Position numbers and translations under genes: made by a program. DNA of 64,000 nucleotides from Acidimicrobiia bacterium (lineage in GTDB: Bacteria; Actinomycetota; Acidimicrobiia; Acidimicrobiales; CATQHL01): NCBI GenBank assembly GCA_009840735.1, contig VXNF01000058.1, positions 82,531-146,530 on the forward strand. Direction: 5' to 3'. The notes beneath the pieces were generated by a model, which was not told the DNA's origin, did no database searches, and worked only from the letters and a program-made list of their open reading frames with translations. Within the stretch, counting starts at the first letter, position 1. Every line of letters begins with the position of its first letter. Positions 46,725-57,326 of the stretch are shown one piece after another.

Positions 46725-46993
46725 GGATGCTCCTTCGGAGCGGCCGGGGCTGCGGCAGCGTCCACCACGGCGGCTCTTCGCGGCTCGGGGATCGGCTCGC
46801 CGTGTTCCCGCATGCTCTCGATGTGGAAGCTGATGGCCTCGCGAATCTCCTCCAGTACGTGCTCGCGGCTGTCGGCGGTGGCCACGCAGCCGGGTAGATC
46901 GGGCACCCAGGCGGCATAGTTCCGCGGTGACCGCTCGATGGCGACGGTGTACTCCACGGGCTGCTGCAACTCCTCTGAGGTGGCCTGTGTCAT
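46709..46993 (-). CDS. HicB-like protein, no adjacent hicA seen
   Basis: VEYTVAIERSPRNYAAWVPDLPGCVATADSREHVLEEIREAISFHIESMREHGEPIPEP. Confidence 0.88.
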   Translation of the reverse strand: MTQATSEELQQPVEYTVAIERSPRNYAAWVPDLPGCVATADSREHVLEEIREAISFHIESMREHGEPIPEPRRAAVVDAAAAPAAPKEHPCRWS

Positions 46994-47003
46994 GGTAGTG
47001 CCG

Positions 47004-48584
47004 TCATCGGTCGGGGTTGGCGGACGCCGGGCCGAAGCCGAGCTTCTTGAGGTTCTCCTCGATCTGGGCGTCGAGGCGGTTGGCCTCGGCCTGCTGTTGG
47101 CGCCATTGGGCGCTGAGGCGAGCCATCTTGTCGGCGAAGGGTTCGCCGACGTCGGGGGTGGGTTCGGCGCCGACGTAGCGGCCGGGGGTGAGCACATGGC
47201 CGTGGCGCCGCACCTCCGCGAGGTCGGCAGACTTGCAGAAGCCCGGAACGTCGCTGTAGGCGTCGGAACTGTCCGCACTGCGCCAGGTGTGGTAGGTGTC
47301 GGCGATGCGGGCGATGTCCTCGTCGGTCAGCTCTCGGTGCGTGCGGTCCACCATCTCGCCCAGGCGGCGGGCGTCGATGAACAGGACCTCGCCGCGGCGG
47401 TCCCGCAACCCGCCGGCCGGCGAGCGGTCCCGCGCCAAGAACCACAGGCAGGCCGGTATCTGCGTGGAGTAGAAGAGCTGGCCGGGCAGCGCCACCATGC
47501 AGTCGACCAGGTCCGCCTCCACCAGGCGCTCACGGATCTCACCCTCGTTCGAGCGGGTGGAGGACATCGAGCCGTTAGCCAGCACGATTCCCGCTGTGCC
47601 CCGCGGGGAAAGGTGATGCACCATGTGCTGCACCCAGGCGAAATTGGCGTTGCCGGGCGGCGGGACGCCGTGTTGCCAGCGCTGATCGTCGGCCAGTCGC
47701 TCACCGCCCCAGTCCGAGACGTTGAACGGGGGGTTGGCGAGGATGTAGTCGGCCCGCAGGTCGGGGTGGCGGTCGTTGTGGAAGCTGTCCCCGTGGGCGA
47801 TCTGGCCCTCAATGCCCCGGATCGCCAGGTTCATCCTTGCCAGCCGCCAAGTGGTGTAGTTGGACTCCTGGCCCCAGATCGAGATCGGGGCGGCGGCGCC
47901 CCCGGAGTTGCCGTTGCCCGAGGTGTGCGCACGAATGAACTCGAGGGATTGGACGAACATCCCCGATGATCCGCAGCACGGGTCATAGACGCGCCCCTCG
48001 TAGGGCTCCAGCATCTCCACCAGCAGCCGCACCACGCAGCGCGGCGTGTAGAACTCGCCGCCGCGCTTGCCCTCAGCGCCGGCGAAGCCGGAGAGGAAGT
48101 ACTCATAGACGCGCCCGAGAATGTCCCGCGAGCGGGCCTCGGCGTCGCCCACGGTGATGTTGCCGATCACGTCGATCAGCCGTCCCAGCCGCTGCTTGTC
48201 GAGAGCCGGCAGCCCGTAGATCTTCGGCAGCACATCGTTGAGTGCGGGGTTCGCCTCCTCGACAGCCTCCATGGCGTCGTCCACGGCTTGGCCGACGGTC
48301 GGCTGGCGGGCTTGAGCCTGCAAGCGTTCCCAGCGCGCCTGGCGCGGCACCCAGAGGATGTTGCGGGCGCGGTACTCGTCGGGGTGTTCCGGGTCGGCGC
48401 TCTCGTCGATCTCGGCGGTGAGTTGGGCGCGGGTCTCCTCGAAGGCATCCGAGACGTACTTCAGGAAGATGAGTCCGAGCACGACGTGCTTGTACTCCGC
48501 CGCGTCCATGTTGCCGCGCAGCGCGTCGGCCATCTCCCAGAGCTCGGCCTCGTAGCCGACGGTGGCGCTGTTCGTGGTGCTCAT
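47004..48584 (-). CDS. hsdM: type I restriction-modification DNA methyltransferase
   Basis: [51 protein letters not shown]. Confidence 0.97.
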   Translation of the reverse strand: MSTTNSATVGYEAELWEMADALRGNMDAAEYKHVVLGLIFLKYVSDAFEETRAQLTAEIDESADPEHPDEYRARNILWVPRQARWERLQAQARQPTVGQAVDDAMEAVEEANPALNDVLPKIYGLPALDKQRLGRLIDVIGNITVGDAEARSRDILGRVYEYFLSGFAGAEGKRGGEFYTPRCVVRLLVEMLEPYEGRVYDPCCGSSGMFVQSLEFIRAHTSGNGNSGGAAAPISIWGQESNYTTWRLARMNLAIRGIEGQIAHGDSFHNDRHPDLRADYILANPPFNVSDWGGERLADDQRWQHGVPPPGNANFAWVQHMVHHLSPRGTAGIVLANGSMSSTRSNEGEIRERLVEADLVDCMVALPGQLFYSTQIPACLWFLARDRSPAGGLRDRRGEVLFIDARRLGEMVDRTHRELTDEDIARIADTYHTWRSADSSDAYSDVPGFCKSADLAEVRRHGHVLTPGRYVGAEPTPDVGEPFADKMARLSAQWRQQQAEANRLDAQIEENLKKLGFGPASANPDR

Positions 48585-48695
48585 CGACGCGTCCGCCTCA
48601 GGCCGTTGCCCGCTCCGCCACCCGCTCAGGCTATCCCCACAGCCCCCGCCGACGGCCCACCGCCCGCCTCCGGGCGCGAGGCGCCGGCTCGCCGC

Positions 48696-50210
48696 TCAGG
48701 GCAGTTCGAGCCGGACACCGCCGAGCTGGGCATCGTCGGGGTCGTGGAGCGCGTTGGTGGCTTCCAGCTGGCCTTCAGTGGCGGCAGGGTCTTCCCAAGG
48801 CATCGCCGCGGTCCAGCGCCAAGCGAAGCCCATCACCCTCACGAGGGCGGACACGTCGGCACCGCCGGCGAGGGAGGTGCGCCGTAGACCGGCGACATAC
48901 TCATTCCGGTAGACGCTGGGAATGACGATCCGGGCAGCGTCGCTGGCGGAGAGTTCAGCGTTCATCATGACCCGTGCGACACGCCCGTTGCCGTCGGTGA
49001 AGGGGTGAACCTCAGCGACCACCACCATCACGTACATCGCTCGCCGGAACCCGGCGGGAACCGAAGCCGCCAGCTCGAAGCCCCGCCGCAGCGTGCCTTC
49101 GGCGAGTTCAGGGTCGACGAACAGGTATGCGCCGACCTGGTTGGGGGCCTTTTTCCACTGGCCAGGACCCATCTCTGGGCGACCCGCCATGATCATGCGG
49201 TGGCGCTCGCAAAGGTGGTCCAGCAGTTCCTCTGGGTCGGTGTAGGTGGCCCTGCGGCCGACGATGTCGGCGACGCAACGGTAGGTGCCCAGAATGTCGT
49301 GGCCGTCGGCCGGCCGGGAGGCCGGGAGCCGTTGTGTGTCGATGATCCGCCGGGCTTCGGCGACGCTGAACACTGTGCCTTCGATGTAGTTGGAGAAATA
49401 GCTCTCGAAGAAGGGGAGTCCCTCGGCCTCCGGTCCGGCGGGGAGCCAATCCGGCACGTCTGGATCCTGGTACTCAGCCAGGCCTCGGGCCAGTCGGTTG
49501 AACATCTCGACGCGGCCATGGTCCCAGGCCCGCCCGGCGGCGAACGCCTGCAGCAGGCGGCCAGCGCCGGGGCGAGGCGGCACGCGGCCTGCCAGTTGCT
49601 CGAACAGGCGGTTCAGGCGTTCGACCCGTTCGGCTGCTCCTGTCGCATCTGCCAGAGCAATCGCTTCGCCGCGCAGCCGAGCCGTGCGCTCGGGGCCCCA
49701 CACGATGGCTTTGCGAGCCAGCCAGTCCTCCAGTTCCTCCAGCGATAGGGTCCGCGAGATTCGCCCTCCCCGTCCTCGGGAGATCGCCAGGTTGTCCACC
49801 AATGTGCGAGCGGGGCTCGACATCCGCAGCCCGCTTGGCCAGGGCAGGTCCTCGAACGGTTCGCCGAGCGGTCCGCCGGGGCGGATCCGTATCTCCATTC
49901 CGGGCAGGCGCACGACTTTGCGGGTCCCTCGGGACGCGACGAACAGGGCGCCTTCGGTCACACTGCCGTTCTGTGCCGCGGAACGGTCCGTGATGACGGC
50001 GCCGGGGAGTATGCGGCCCACAATCTGCCAGCGGTTGGTCACCACGAGCTCATCCGGATCGCTGAGGAGATCGGCACTGTAGAGCCTGGGCGCCAGCCGG
50101 CGAATCCGGCCGCTGGCCACCGCCCGTCCCAGGGTGTCCCGCGATGCCACATTGTCGAAGAACACGGTGCGCGCCTCGGTTGGCCAAGGCGTTGAGACCG
50201 TTCGTGCCAT
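48696..50210 (-). CDS. AbiEi-like N-terminal domain + Fic domain protein
   Basis: VASRDTLGRAVASGRIRRLAPRLYSADL N-term; SNYIEG inhibitory motif; HPFTDGNGRVAR Fic motif. Confidence 0.85.
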   Translation of the reverse strand: MARTVSTPWPTEARTVFFDNVASRDTLGRAVASGRIRRLAPRLYSADLLSDPDELVVTNRWQIVGRILPGAVITDRSAAQNGSVTEGALFVASRGTRKVVRLPGMEIRIRPGGPLGEPFEDLPWPSGLRMSSPARTLVDNLAISRGRGGRISRTLSLEELEDWLARKAIVWGPERTARLRGEAIALADATGAAERVERLNRLFEQLAGRVPPRPGAGRLLQAFAAGRAWDHGRVEMFNRLARGLAEYQDPDVPDWLPAGPEAEGLPFFESYFSNYIEGTVFSVAEARRIIDTQRLPASRPADGHDILGTYRCVADIVGRRATYTDPEELLDHLCERHRMIMAGRPEMGPGQWKKAPNQVGAYLFVDPELAEGTLRRGFELAASVPAGFRRAMYVMVVVAEVHPFTDGNGRVARVMMNAELSASDAARIVIPSVYRNEYVAGLRRTSLAGGADVSALVRVMGFAWRWTAAMPWEDPAATEGQLEATNALHDPDDAQLGGVRLELP

Positions 50211-50485
50211 ATTCCGACACTAACGGCCCGAGAACACAATAACAAGGCACTATAGCGACGAATAGGATCACGATATCCGCCAACATCGGACAGAGAGCCC
50301 AATTATCCGGCATACAAGCCGCAAATGCGCATGGACCGAATCAATCTCCCCGGCTGTCGAGATTGGCGAACACTGGGCAATCCCGCCGGCTGGCCATCAA
50401 GAATCCCCGCCGCGTGCTCTTGAAATCCCGGTAGGCGATAGCTAATATTCACGGTAGCTAACATCAGAATTTTCCGGGAGAGAGC

Positions 50486-51748
50486 GTGACGGAGTTGATC
50501 GGGCGACGGCTCGAGGCGGTGGCGCGTACACGCATGGCCGAAGCGCCGGTCGTGCTGCTGCAAGGCCCGCGCTCGGTCGGTAAGTCGACGCTGCTGAGGT
50601 TGCTCGCAGGCGCCTACGGGCAGCCTGTCGTGGACTTGGACGATCCGGCCGTTCGGGCGGCGGCGACCGACGACCCGGCCCTGTTCGCCTCGGCGCCGCC
50701 GCCGGTGCTCATCGACGAGTACCAGCACGCCCCTGAACTGCTGGCGGCGATCAAGGCTGAGTTGAACCGCGACGGCTCCCCGGGGAGGTTCGTGCTCACC
50801 GGTTCGGTGCGTTTCGATTCGCTTCCTCTGGTGGCGGAGTCTCTGACCGGCCGGTTGCACCGCCTCGAGATACACCCTTTGTCGCAGGGCGAGATCGACT
50901 CGCGGCGCGAGAATCTGATCGAGACCCTGCTGCGCGACCCTCATGAGGCCATCTCATCGGAGGCGTCGACCACCACGCGGGCGGGCTACGTGGAGCGCAT
51001 CACCCGCGGCGGGTTCCCGATGGCGCTCGCACGTTCTGGCGCCGCACGAGACCGCTGGTTCGACGACTACTTGGCGCTTTGCCTCGAGCGCGACCTGATC
51101 GACCCGGGCCGGACCCGCCGACCAGCCGAGTTGGGTCCGTTGATGTCGCGGTTGGCCATGCAGACGGCGCAGGTGCTCAACGTCAGCGCGGCAGGCGCCG
51201 ACGTGGGGCTCTCCGCCAGCACGGCGACCGCGCTCGTGGACCTGCTGGAAGCGGCGTTCCTGGTGCGGAGGCTGCCCGCGTGGGGCAAGACGCTGCGCGC
51301 CGCCACCGCCTCCCGCCCGAAGGTGCATGTCGTCGACTCCGCTCTGGCCGCCCGACTCCTGCGGCTGCCTCCCGAACGGCTCGCCGCACCGGAACCGACC
51401 GTGCTCGCGCAGCTCGGGCACCTGCTGGAGAGCTTCGTGGTGGGCGAGATCCTGAAGCAGGCCTCTTGGATGGAGTATCCGCCGCACGTCGGTCATTGGC
51501 GCACGCACGACGGCGCTGAGGTCGACGTGATTATCGAGGACGGCCGCGACGGCTCGGTGGTCGGAGTCGAAGTGAAGGCCGGAAGCAGGGTGCACCCACG
51601 CGACCGGCGCGGCTTGCGGAGGCTTCGCGACCTGCTGGGCGAACGATTCCGCGGCGGCGTCGTGTTTCACACCGGCGCACACTGCATCCGCTACAACGAC
51701 GAGCGAATCGTCGCCCTACCCGTCGACCGCCTCTGGGCCGAGACCTGA
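50486..51748 (+). CDS. AAA ATPase with DUF4143
   Basis: VVLLQGPRSVGKSTLL, VLIDEYQHAPELL, FVLTGS, C-terminal DGAEVDVIIE..VVGVEVKAG. Confidence 0.92.
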   Translation: MTELIGRRLEAVARTRMAEAPVVLLQGPRSVGKSTLLRLLAGAYGQPVVDLDDPAVRAAATDDPALFASAPPPVLIDEYQHAPELLAAIKAELNRDGSPGRFVLTGSVRFDSLPLVAESLTGRLHRLEIHPLSQGEIDSRRENLIETLLRDPHEAISSEASTTTRAGYVERITRGGFPMALARSGAARDRWFDDYLALCLERDLIDPGRTRRPAELGPLMSRLAMQTAQVLNVSAAGADVGLSASTATALVDLLEAAFLVRRLPAWGKTLRAATASRPKVHVVDSALAARLLRLPPERLAAPEPTVLAQLGHLLESFVVGEILKQASWMEYPPHVGHWRTHDGAEVDVIIEDGRDGSVVGVEVKAGSRVHPRDRRGLRRLRDLLGERFRGGVVFHTGAHCIRYNDERIVALPVDRLWAET

Positions 51749-51804
51749 TCGACAGTCGCCGCCGTCCGGGCGACGGAGAGAGGTGGTCCGGCATACTCAC
51801 GGGC

Positions 51805-52569
51805 ATGCGGCGGTTTCTGCGGCCCTGGTGGGTGGTGTCGCATGTGCTGGTGCTGGCGCTCATCGTGGTGATGCTCAACCTGGGGTTCTGGCAGCTGCGG
51901 CGGCTGGAGGAGCGGCGCGATCTGAACACCCTGCAGGCCGAGCGCACCGCGGAGGAAGCCGTGGTGCCCGGTGAGCTGGTCGCCGCGGCTGCCGCCGGCG
52001 GCGTGGAGGTTGTCGAGTACCGGGTGGTGGAAGTGACCGGGCGCTACCGCGCCGCCGATGAGGTGGCGGTGCGCAACCGGACGTTCGGCGGCCTGCCCGG
52101 CGTGTGGCTGTTGACCCCGCTGGCGCTGGCTGAGGGTCCCGCCGTCGTCGTGAACCGGGGTTGGGTGCCGCAGTCGGGAAGCGACCCGGCGGGCCGGCCG
52201 CCTTCGCCGGTGCCCGACGGCGAAGTGACCGTCCGGGGCCATGTGCGCCTCAGCCAGCAGCGGACGGGCCTCGGCGTGGCCGATCCGGCCCGCGGCCGAC
52301 TGGCGAGCCTGGCGCGGCCCGACATCGACCGGTACGCCGCCCAACTGGACTACCCCGTGTACCCCTTCTACCTGCAGCTGACCGGCCAGGACCCGCCACC
52401 GGGCGACTATCCGGTGATGGTGGCGCTGCCGGCGCCCGGCGACGGCCCGCACCTGGGCTACGCGGTCCAGTGGTTCATCTTCACTGCCATCGCCGTTGTG
52501 GGGTACCCGCTGGTGCTGCGCCAGGTCTCGCGCCGCCCCGACCGACCCGACCGCCCCGACGCGCTGTGA
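51805..52569 (+). CDS. SURF1-family protein
   Basis: FWQLRRLEERR, G.W.LTPL, VVVNRGWVP, WF.F..IAVVGYPL. Confidence 0.85.
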   Translation: MRRFLRPWWVVSHVLVLALIVVMLNLGFWQLRRLEERRDLNTLQAERTAEEAVVPGELVAAAAAGGVEVVEYRVVEVTGRYRAADEVAVRNRTFGGLPGVWLLTPLALAEGPAVVVNRGWVPQSGSDPAGRPPSPVPDGEVTVRGHVRLSQQRTGLGVADPARGRLASLARPDIDRYAAQLDYPVYPFYLQLTGQDPPPGDYPVMVALPAPGDGPHLGYAVQWFIFTAIAVVGYPLVLRQVSRRPDRPDRPDAL

Positions 52570-52759
52570 CGGCGGCGCACGAGATCGCCGTCGGCAGTAT
52601 CGGCACGATTGCGGCGGCTCGGATCCTGCCGCGGAGCGGCTCGGCGCCGTTCCGGGTTCGGGACCGGCGGTTGGTACCCTTGGCGAGGATCGAGCCGCGA
52701 CCGCACGGCGAATTCGGCGCAGAATTCGGCTCGGCGCTAGTCCAGCGAGGGAGGCCCCG

Positions 52760-54166
52760 ATGACGACCAGCATGCCGGACGCAGATGTTCTGGATGCCAC
52801 GCTGCGGGCCGCTCTGCGCAGCGGCGGCGACTTCGCTGAGGTGTTCGTCGAGGATCGGCGCGGCTTCCGCGCCAGCTTCGACGACGGACGGGTCGAGGAA
52901 CCAGTCTCGGGCAGGTCGAGGGGTGCGGGGATCCGGGTGCGTGCCGGGGCGTCAGTCGGCTTCGCCCACACCACCGACCTGTCGCCAACCGGCCTGCGCG
53001 ACGCCGCCGAGGTGGCCGCGTCCGCAGCCCGCGCCGGAGGCGTGCAACCGCCGGGAGTTCCGCTGAGCCGCCGCGACGTCCCGGCGCCCAACGAGGTCGT
53101 CGCCGCTCCGGACAACGTGGCGAAGGACCGCAAGGTGGGCTTGCTGCGCGTCGCTGAGGAGGCGGCGCGAGCGGAGGGGTCCGCCGTCTTCCAAGTGGCC
53201 TGCACCTACGGCGACAGCCGGCGGCGGATCCTCGTGGCCAACAGCGACGGCCTGCTGTCCGGCGACGAGCAGGTGAAGACCTTCTTCTCGGTGTCGGCGG
53301 ACGCGGTGGGCGACGGCGGCAAGCAGAGCGGCCGGGAGACCGTCGGACACACCGCGGGGTTCGAGCTGTTCGACACCGTCGACGTCACCGACCTGGCGCG
53401 CACGGCCGCCCGGCGAGCGCTGCGCAAGCTCGAGGCGGTGCCGGCGCCTAGCGGCACGATGCCGGTCGTCATCGGACCTGGGGGAGGAGGCGTGCTCTTC
53501 CATGAGGCATGCGGGCACGGGCTGGAGGCCGACCACATCCACAAGGACGTGTCGGTCTTCACGGGGCGGGTCGGCGAGCAAGTGGCCAACCCCATGGTCA
53601 CCCTCATCGACGACGGCACGATGCCCCGCGAGTGGGGCTGCTACGCCATCGACGACGAGGGACGCCCCGCGCAGCGCAACGTGCTGATCGCTGACGGCGT
53701 GCTCGTGGACTACATGTGGGATCGGCTGCGAGCCGACCGCGACGGGCGGGACGCCTCCTCGGGCAACGGGCGTCGCCAGAGCTACCAGCATCTGCCGATG
53801 GTGCGCATGACCAACACCTACATCGCCAACGGCGACAGCCACCCCGACGACATCGTGGCCGACACCCCCCACGGGGTCTACGTGGCGCACCTCGGAGGGG
53901 GACAGGTGAACACCGCCACCGGCGACTTCGTGTTCGGCATGACCGAGGCCTACCTCATCGAGGACGGACGCCTGACGGCGCCCATCCGCGACGGCAACCT
54001 CATCGGCAACGGCCCGGAAGTGCTGCTGCTCATCGACGCCTTAGGCAACGACTTCGCCATGGGGTCGCCGGGCACCTGCGGCAAGGACGGCCAGGGCGTG
54101 CCTGTCGGCGACGGCACACCGACACTCCGCGTCCAGCGCCTCACCGTGGGGGGCACCGCTGCCTGA
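52760..54166 (+). CDS. tldD: TldD-family metalloprotease subunit
   Basis: LFHEACGHGLEADHIHKDVSVFTGRVGEQVANP; start moved to ATG 52760. Confidence 0.93.
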   Translation: MTTSMPDADVLDATLRAALRSGGDFAEVFVEDRRGFRASFDDGRVEEPVSGRSRGAGIRVRAGASVGFAHTTDLSPTGLRDAAEVAASAARAGGVQPPGVPLSRRDVPAPNEVVAAPDNVAKDRKVGLLRVAEEAARAEGSAVFQVACTYGDSRRRILVANSDGLLSGDEQVKTFFSVSADAVGDGGKQSGRETVGHTAGFELFDTVDVTDLARTAARRALRKLEAVPAPSGTMPVVIGPGGGGVLFHEACGHGLEADHIHKDVSVFTGRVGEQVANPMVTLIDDGTMPREWGCYAIDDEGRPAQRNVLIADGVLVDYMWDRLRADRDGRDASSGNGRRQSYQHLPMVRMTNTYIANGDSHPDDIVADTPHGVYVAHLGGGQVNTATGDFVFGMTEAYLIEDGRLTAPIRDGNLIGNGPEVLLLIDALGNDFAMGSPGTCGKDGQGVPVGDGTPTLRVQRLTVGGTAA

Positions 54167-54202
54167 GACAGCCGAGCGCCGCGACCGCCACCGGGCATCG
54201 CC

Positions 54203-55561
54203 ATGCACGACGACCTGACGGGCGAATCCCTAGCGGCGCTAGGCGACCGAGTCGTGGCCCAGGCCCGCCACGGCGAGGAGATCGAGGTCGTGGCGGTCCG
54301 GTCTGCTGAGACCGACGTCCGCGCCTGGGACGGCGGGGTGGAGTCGTTCGCCTCCGCCACCGCGGACGGCGTGGGCATCAGAGTCGTGATCGACCAGCGG
54401 CAGGGCTTCGCACACTGCGGCAGTCACGACGAGGCGATCGTGGCCGAGACCCTGGCGGAGGCGCGCGACAACGCCGCCTTCGGCACCCCCGACGAGTTCC
54501 TCGGCGTGGCGGCGCCCGACGGCGTGTCTGCTCCCAATCTGGAACTCTGGCGCCCGGAACTGGCCGAGGTGGCGCCCGAGACGAAGATCGACCTGGCCCT
54601 CGAACTCGAGCGGGCGGCGCTGGCTGGCGACCGGCGCATCCGCGGCGTGGAGTCCGCCGACTACGCCGACACGCTGTCGGTGGGGGCGGTTGTCACGACG
54701 AGCGGCATCCGCTCGATCGACCGGAGTTCTGGCTGCCATCTCTCGGTGTTCTCCGTTGCGTCCGCTGGCGAGGACACACAGACCGGATTCGGTTTCAGCG
54801 TGGGCCGCGGCCTCGACGAACTGGACGTTCAAGAGGCGGCCGAGGGCGCCGTCGAGCGGGCTGTGCGGCTGCTCGGTGCCCGCAAGCCTGCCACGACGCG
54901 CACCACCGTCGTCTTCGACCCGTGGGTGACGGCGCAGTTCCTGGGACTCGTCGGCGCCACGCTCTCGGGCGAGGCGGTCGTGACGAACCGCTCGCTGTTC
55001 GCGGACCGGCTCGGCGAGCCGGTGGCCTCGACTCGGCTGTCGCTGACCGACGACCCCACCGACGCCGCCGCGTTCGGCGCCGGTCCCTTCGACGGCGAGG
55101 GACTGGCCACCCGCCGCAACGAGTTGATCGGCGCGGGTGTGTTGCAGCGCTTCCTGCACAACAGCTACACCGCCCGCCGCGTCGGCACGGCCTCCACCGG
55201 CTCGGCGGTGCGGGGCTACGCCTCGGTCCCCGGCGTGGGTGCCATGGCGCTGGCGGTGGCCCCGGGCGACTGCGGCGCCGCCGAGTTGGTCGCCGGCATC
55301 GAGGACGGCGTCCTGGTGCAAGAGGTGAGCGGGCTGCACTCGGGCGTGAACCTGGTGAGCGGGGACTTCTCGACCGGCGCCGAGGGGCTGCGCATCCGCA
55401 ACGGCGAGTTGGCTGAGCCCATCCGGGAGTTCACGGTGGCCTCGACGTTGCAACGCATGCTGCTGGACGTCGTAGCGGTGGGCAGCGACCTCACTCGGCT
55501 GCCGATGACGGCCGCCGGCGTCACCCTGGTCGTCGCCGACGTGACGGTCTCGGGGGAGTGA
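54203..55561 (+). CDS. tldE: TldE/PmbA-family protein
   Basis: C-terminal SGLHSGVNLVSGDFSTGAEGLRIRNGELAEPIREFTVASTLQRMLLDV. Confidence 0.92.
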   Translation: MHDDLTGESLAALGDRVVAQARHGEEIEVVAVRSAETDVRAWDGGVESFASATADGVGIRVVIDQRQGFAHCGSHDEAIVAETLAEARDNAAFGTPDEFLGVAAPDGVSAPNLELWRPELAEVAPETKIDLALELERAALAGDRRIRGVESADYADTLSVGAVVTTSGIRSIDRSSGCHLSVFSVASAGEDTQTGFGFSVGRGLDELDVQEAAEGAVERAVRLLGARKPATTRTTVVFDPWVTAQFLGLVGATLSGEAVVTNRSLFADRLGEPVASTRLSLTDDPTDAAAFGAGPFDGEGLATRRNELIGAGVLQRFLHNSYTARRVGTASTGSAVRGYASVPGVGAMALAVAPGDCGAAELVAGIEDGVLVQEVSGLHSGVNLVSGDFSTGAEGLRIRNGELAEPIREFTVASTLQRMLLDVVAVGSDLTRLPMTAAGVTLVVADVTVSGE

Positions 55562-55595
55562 GCGCGCCGGTGGGCTGACCGGCGCCGGGCGAGCG

Positions 55596-56435
55596 ATGTC
55601 GGTTCTCGAGGCGATCCTCCTCGGCATCCTGCAGGGGCTCACGGAGTTCCTGCCGATCTCCTCCAGCGGCCACCTGCAGCTCGTCACGTGGCTGGCCGGC
55701 TGGGTGCCGTTCGACGGCGATCCGAGCCTCTGGACGGCCTTCGAGGTGGCCCTGCACGTCGGCACCCTGGCGGGCGTGCTGGCGACCTTCGGGCGGGAGG
55801 TCGCCGGGCTCGTGTCGGCGGGCGCTCGCCACGTCGCGGGGCGGCGCAGCGCTGAGGGCCGCCGGGCCTGGCTGCTGGTGCTGGCGGCGGTGCCGGCGGG
55901 GATCGTGGGCACCGCGGCGGGGACCGCGTTGGAACGCAACGAACGAGTCTGGGTCACCGGCTGCACGCTGGCGGTCTTCGGGGTGTGGCTCTGGTGGGCC
56001 GATCGCCGCAGCGGGACCCGCCCCGAGGCTGCCCTGGGGGGCGCCGACGCCGTCGCGCTCGGCGTTTCGCAAGCGCTGGCGCTGGTCCCCGGGGTGTCCC
56101 GGGCGGGCGCGGTGATGACCGCCGCCCGCCTCCGGGGCCACTCTCGCCTCGAAGCCGCCCGGCTCGCCATGTTGATGAGCGTTCCGGTCATCGCCGGGGC
56201 TGCGGTCTACAAACTGATTGACCTGGGCGGCTTCTCGGGCATTCCCGCCGAGGCGCGGGCGGCGTTCATTTCCGGGACGGTCGCGGCGGCGCTGTCGGGC
56301 TGGGCGGCGGTGGCGCTCCTCGTAGCGCTCGTGCGCCGCGTCGGCTTCGCCCCGTTCGCGGTGTACCGGGTCGTCCTGGGCGTCTCGGTGCTGGCGCTCA
56401 TGGCGACCTCCTTCCGCAACACCCCCTGGCTCTGA
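55596..56435 (+). CDS. uppP: undecaprenyl-diphosphatase
   Basis: LGILQGLTEFLPISSSGHL, VPGVSRAGAVMTAARLRG. Confidence 0.95.
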   Translation: MSVLEAILLGILQGLTEFLPISSSGHLQLVTWLAGWVPFDGDPSLWTAFEVALHVGTLAGVLATFGREVAGLVSAGARHVAGRRSAEGRRAWLLVLAAVPAGIVGTAAGTALERNERVWVTGCTLAVFGVWLWWADRRSGTRPEAALGGADAVALGVSQALALVPGVSRAGAVMTAARLRGHSRLEAARLAMLMSVPVIAGAAVYKLIDLGGFSGIPAEARAAFISGTVAAALSGWAAVALLVALVRRVGFAPFAVYRVVLGVSVLALMATSFRNTPWL

Positions 56436-56491
56436 GCCGCCCCACGAGGCGACGTGGTCTGGCGCCGGCGGGCGCGGAATGTTCGGCCGTC

Positions 56492-57175
56492 CTAGCTCGT
56501 GGCCTCAGCGGGCGGGGGGCTGACGGCGACGACGGTGACGGCGCCCCAGACGAGCGCCGAGACGGTCGGTTCCACTTCGCTCGCCTGGATCGCCACTGTC
56601 ACGGCCTCCTCGTCGAGCTCCAAGACGGTGGCGCGGCGCGCCACCGTGTGGGCGGCGGGCGCCGCATCGGTGGCGAAGCTGTCGAAGACGGCGACGAGGC
56701 TGACCGAGTCGCCCGGGCGCACCGGCGGCACCCCGTAGGCCGTCGGCACAGACACAGCGGCCACGTCCGGGGGCAGGCGGCTGCTGAGCCCGCCGCTGAG
56801 GCCCGCCACGCGCTCGCCGTGAACCACCTCCCCCGGATAGATCGCGGCGGCGGCGACCGCGCCCGCGGCGAGTTCGCCGACCGCCCCGGGGGGGACCGCC
56901 GCGGCAGGCCGCGACTCCCAGCGGACGGACTCAGAGTTCAGCGGTTCGCCGGCCCGAACGAGGCTGACCGCCACGGGCACCTGGCGAAGGTCGCCGTAGA
57001 CCTCCTCGAGTCCGCGCTGGCGGTCGGATTGGCGCGTCACCCCCACGACGGTGGCGACGACGAGCAGCGCCACAGCGCTCCAGTACACGAGCGGGCGGCG
57101 CAGCCAGCGGTACAGGGCGGATCGGTGCCAGGCGGGGGACTCGGCACGGCGGCGCAATGGGGACGGTGGCGGCAT
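56492..57175 (-). CDS. SAF-domain (CpaB/RcpC-like) membrane-anchored protein
   Basis: Single N-term TM; QVPVAVSLVRAGEPL..PGEVVHGERVA..AAVSVPT..VRPGDSVSLVAVF. Confidence 0.7.
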   Translation of the reverse strand: MPPPSPLRRRAESPAWHRSALYRWLRRPLVYWSAVALLVVATVVGVTRQSDRQRGLEEVYGDLRQVPVAVSLVRAGEPLNSESVRWESRPAAAVPPGAVGELAAGAVAAAAIYPGEVVHGERVAGLSGGLSSRLPPDVAAVSVPTAYGVPPVRPGDSVSLVAVFDSFATDAAPAAHTVARRATVLELDEEAVTVAIQASEVEPTVSALVWGAVTVVAVSPPPAEATS

Positions 57176-57326
57176 AGCAGGCTTCCTCTCGCCGGTGGGG
57201 ATTGGGGGGGAAGCCGCGCCGGCCACTCGACGCCGAGGCTCATCGTACCGGCAGTCGCCCGGCGTTCCGCGAGCGGCGTGTCGCTGGATCGCTCGCTCGG
57301 GGTTACAGCCGCCCGGCGCGGGGTGC

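Noticed and set aside
50455-50485. TAGCTAA direct repeats (tagctaatattcacggtagctaac) upstream of the DUF4143 gene
   Set aside because: Short AT-rich repeat in a promoter region; no independent support for an operator.
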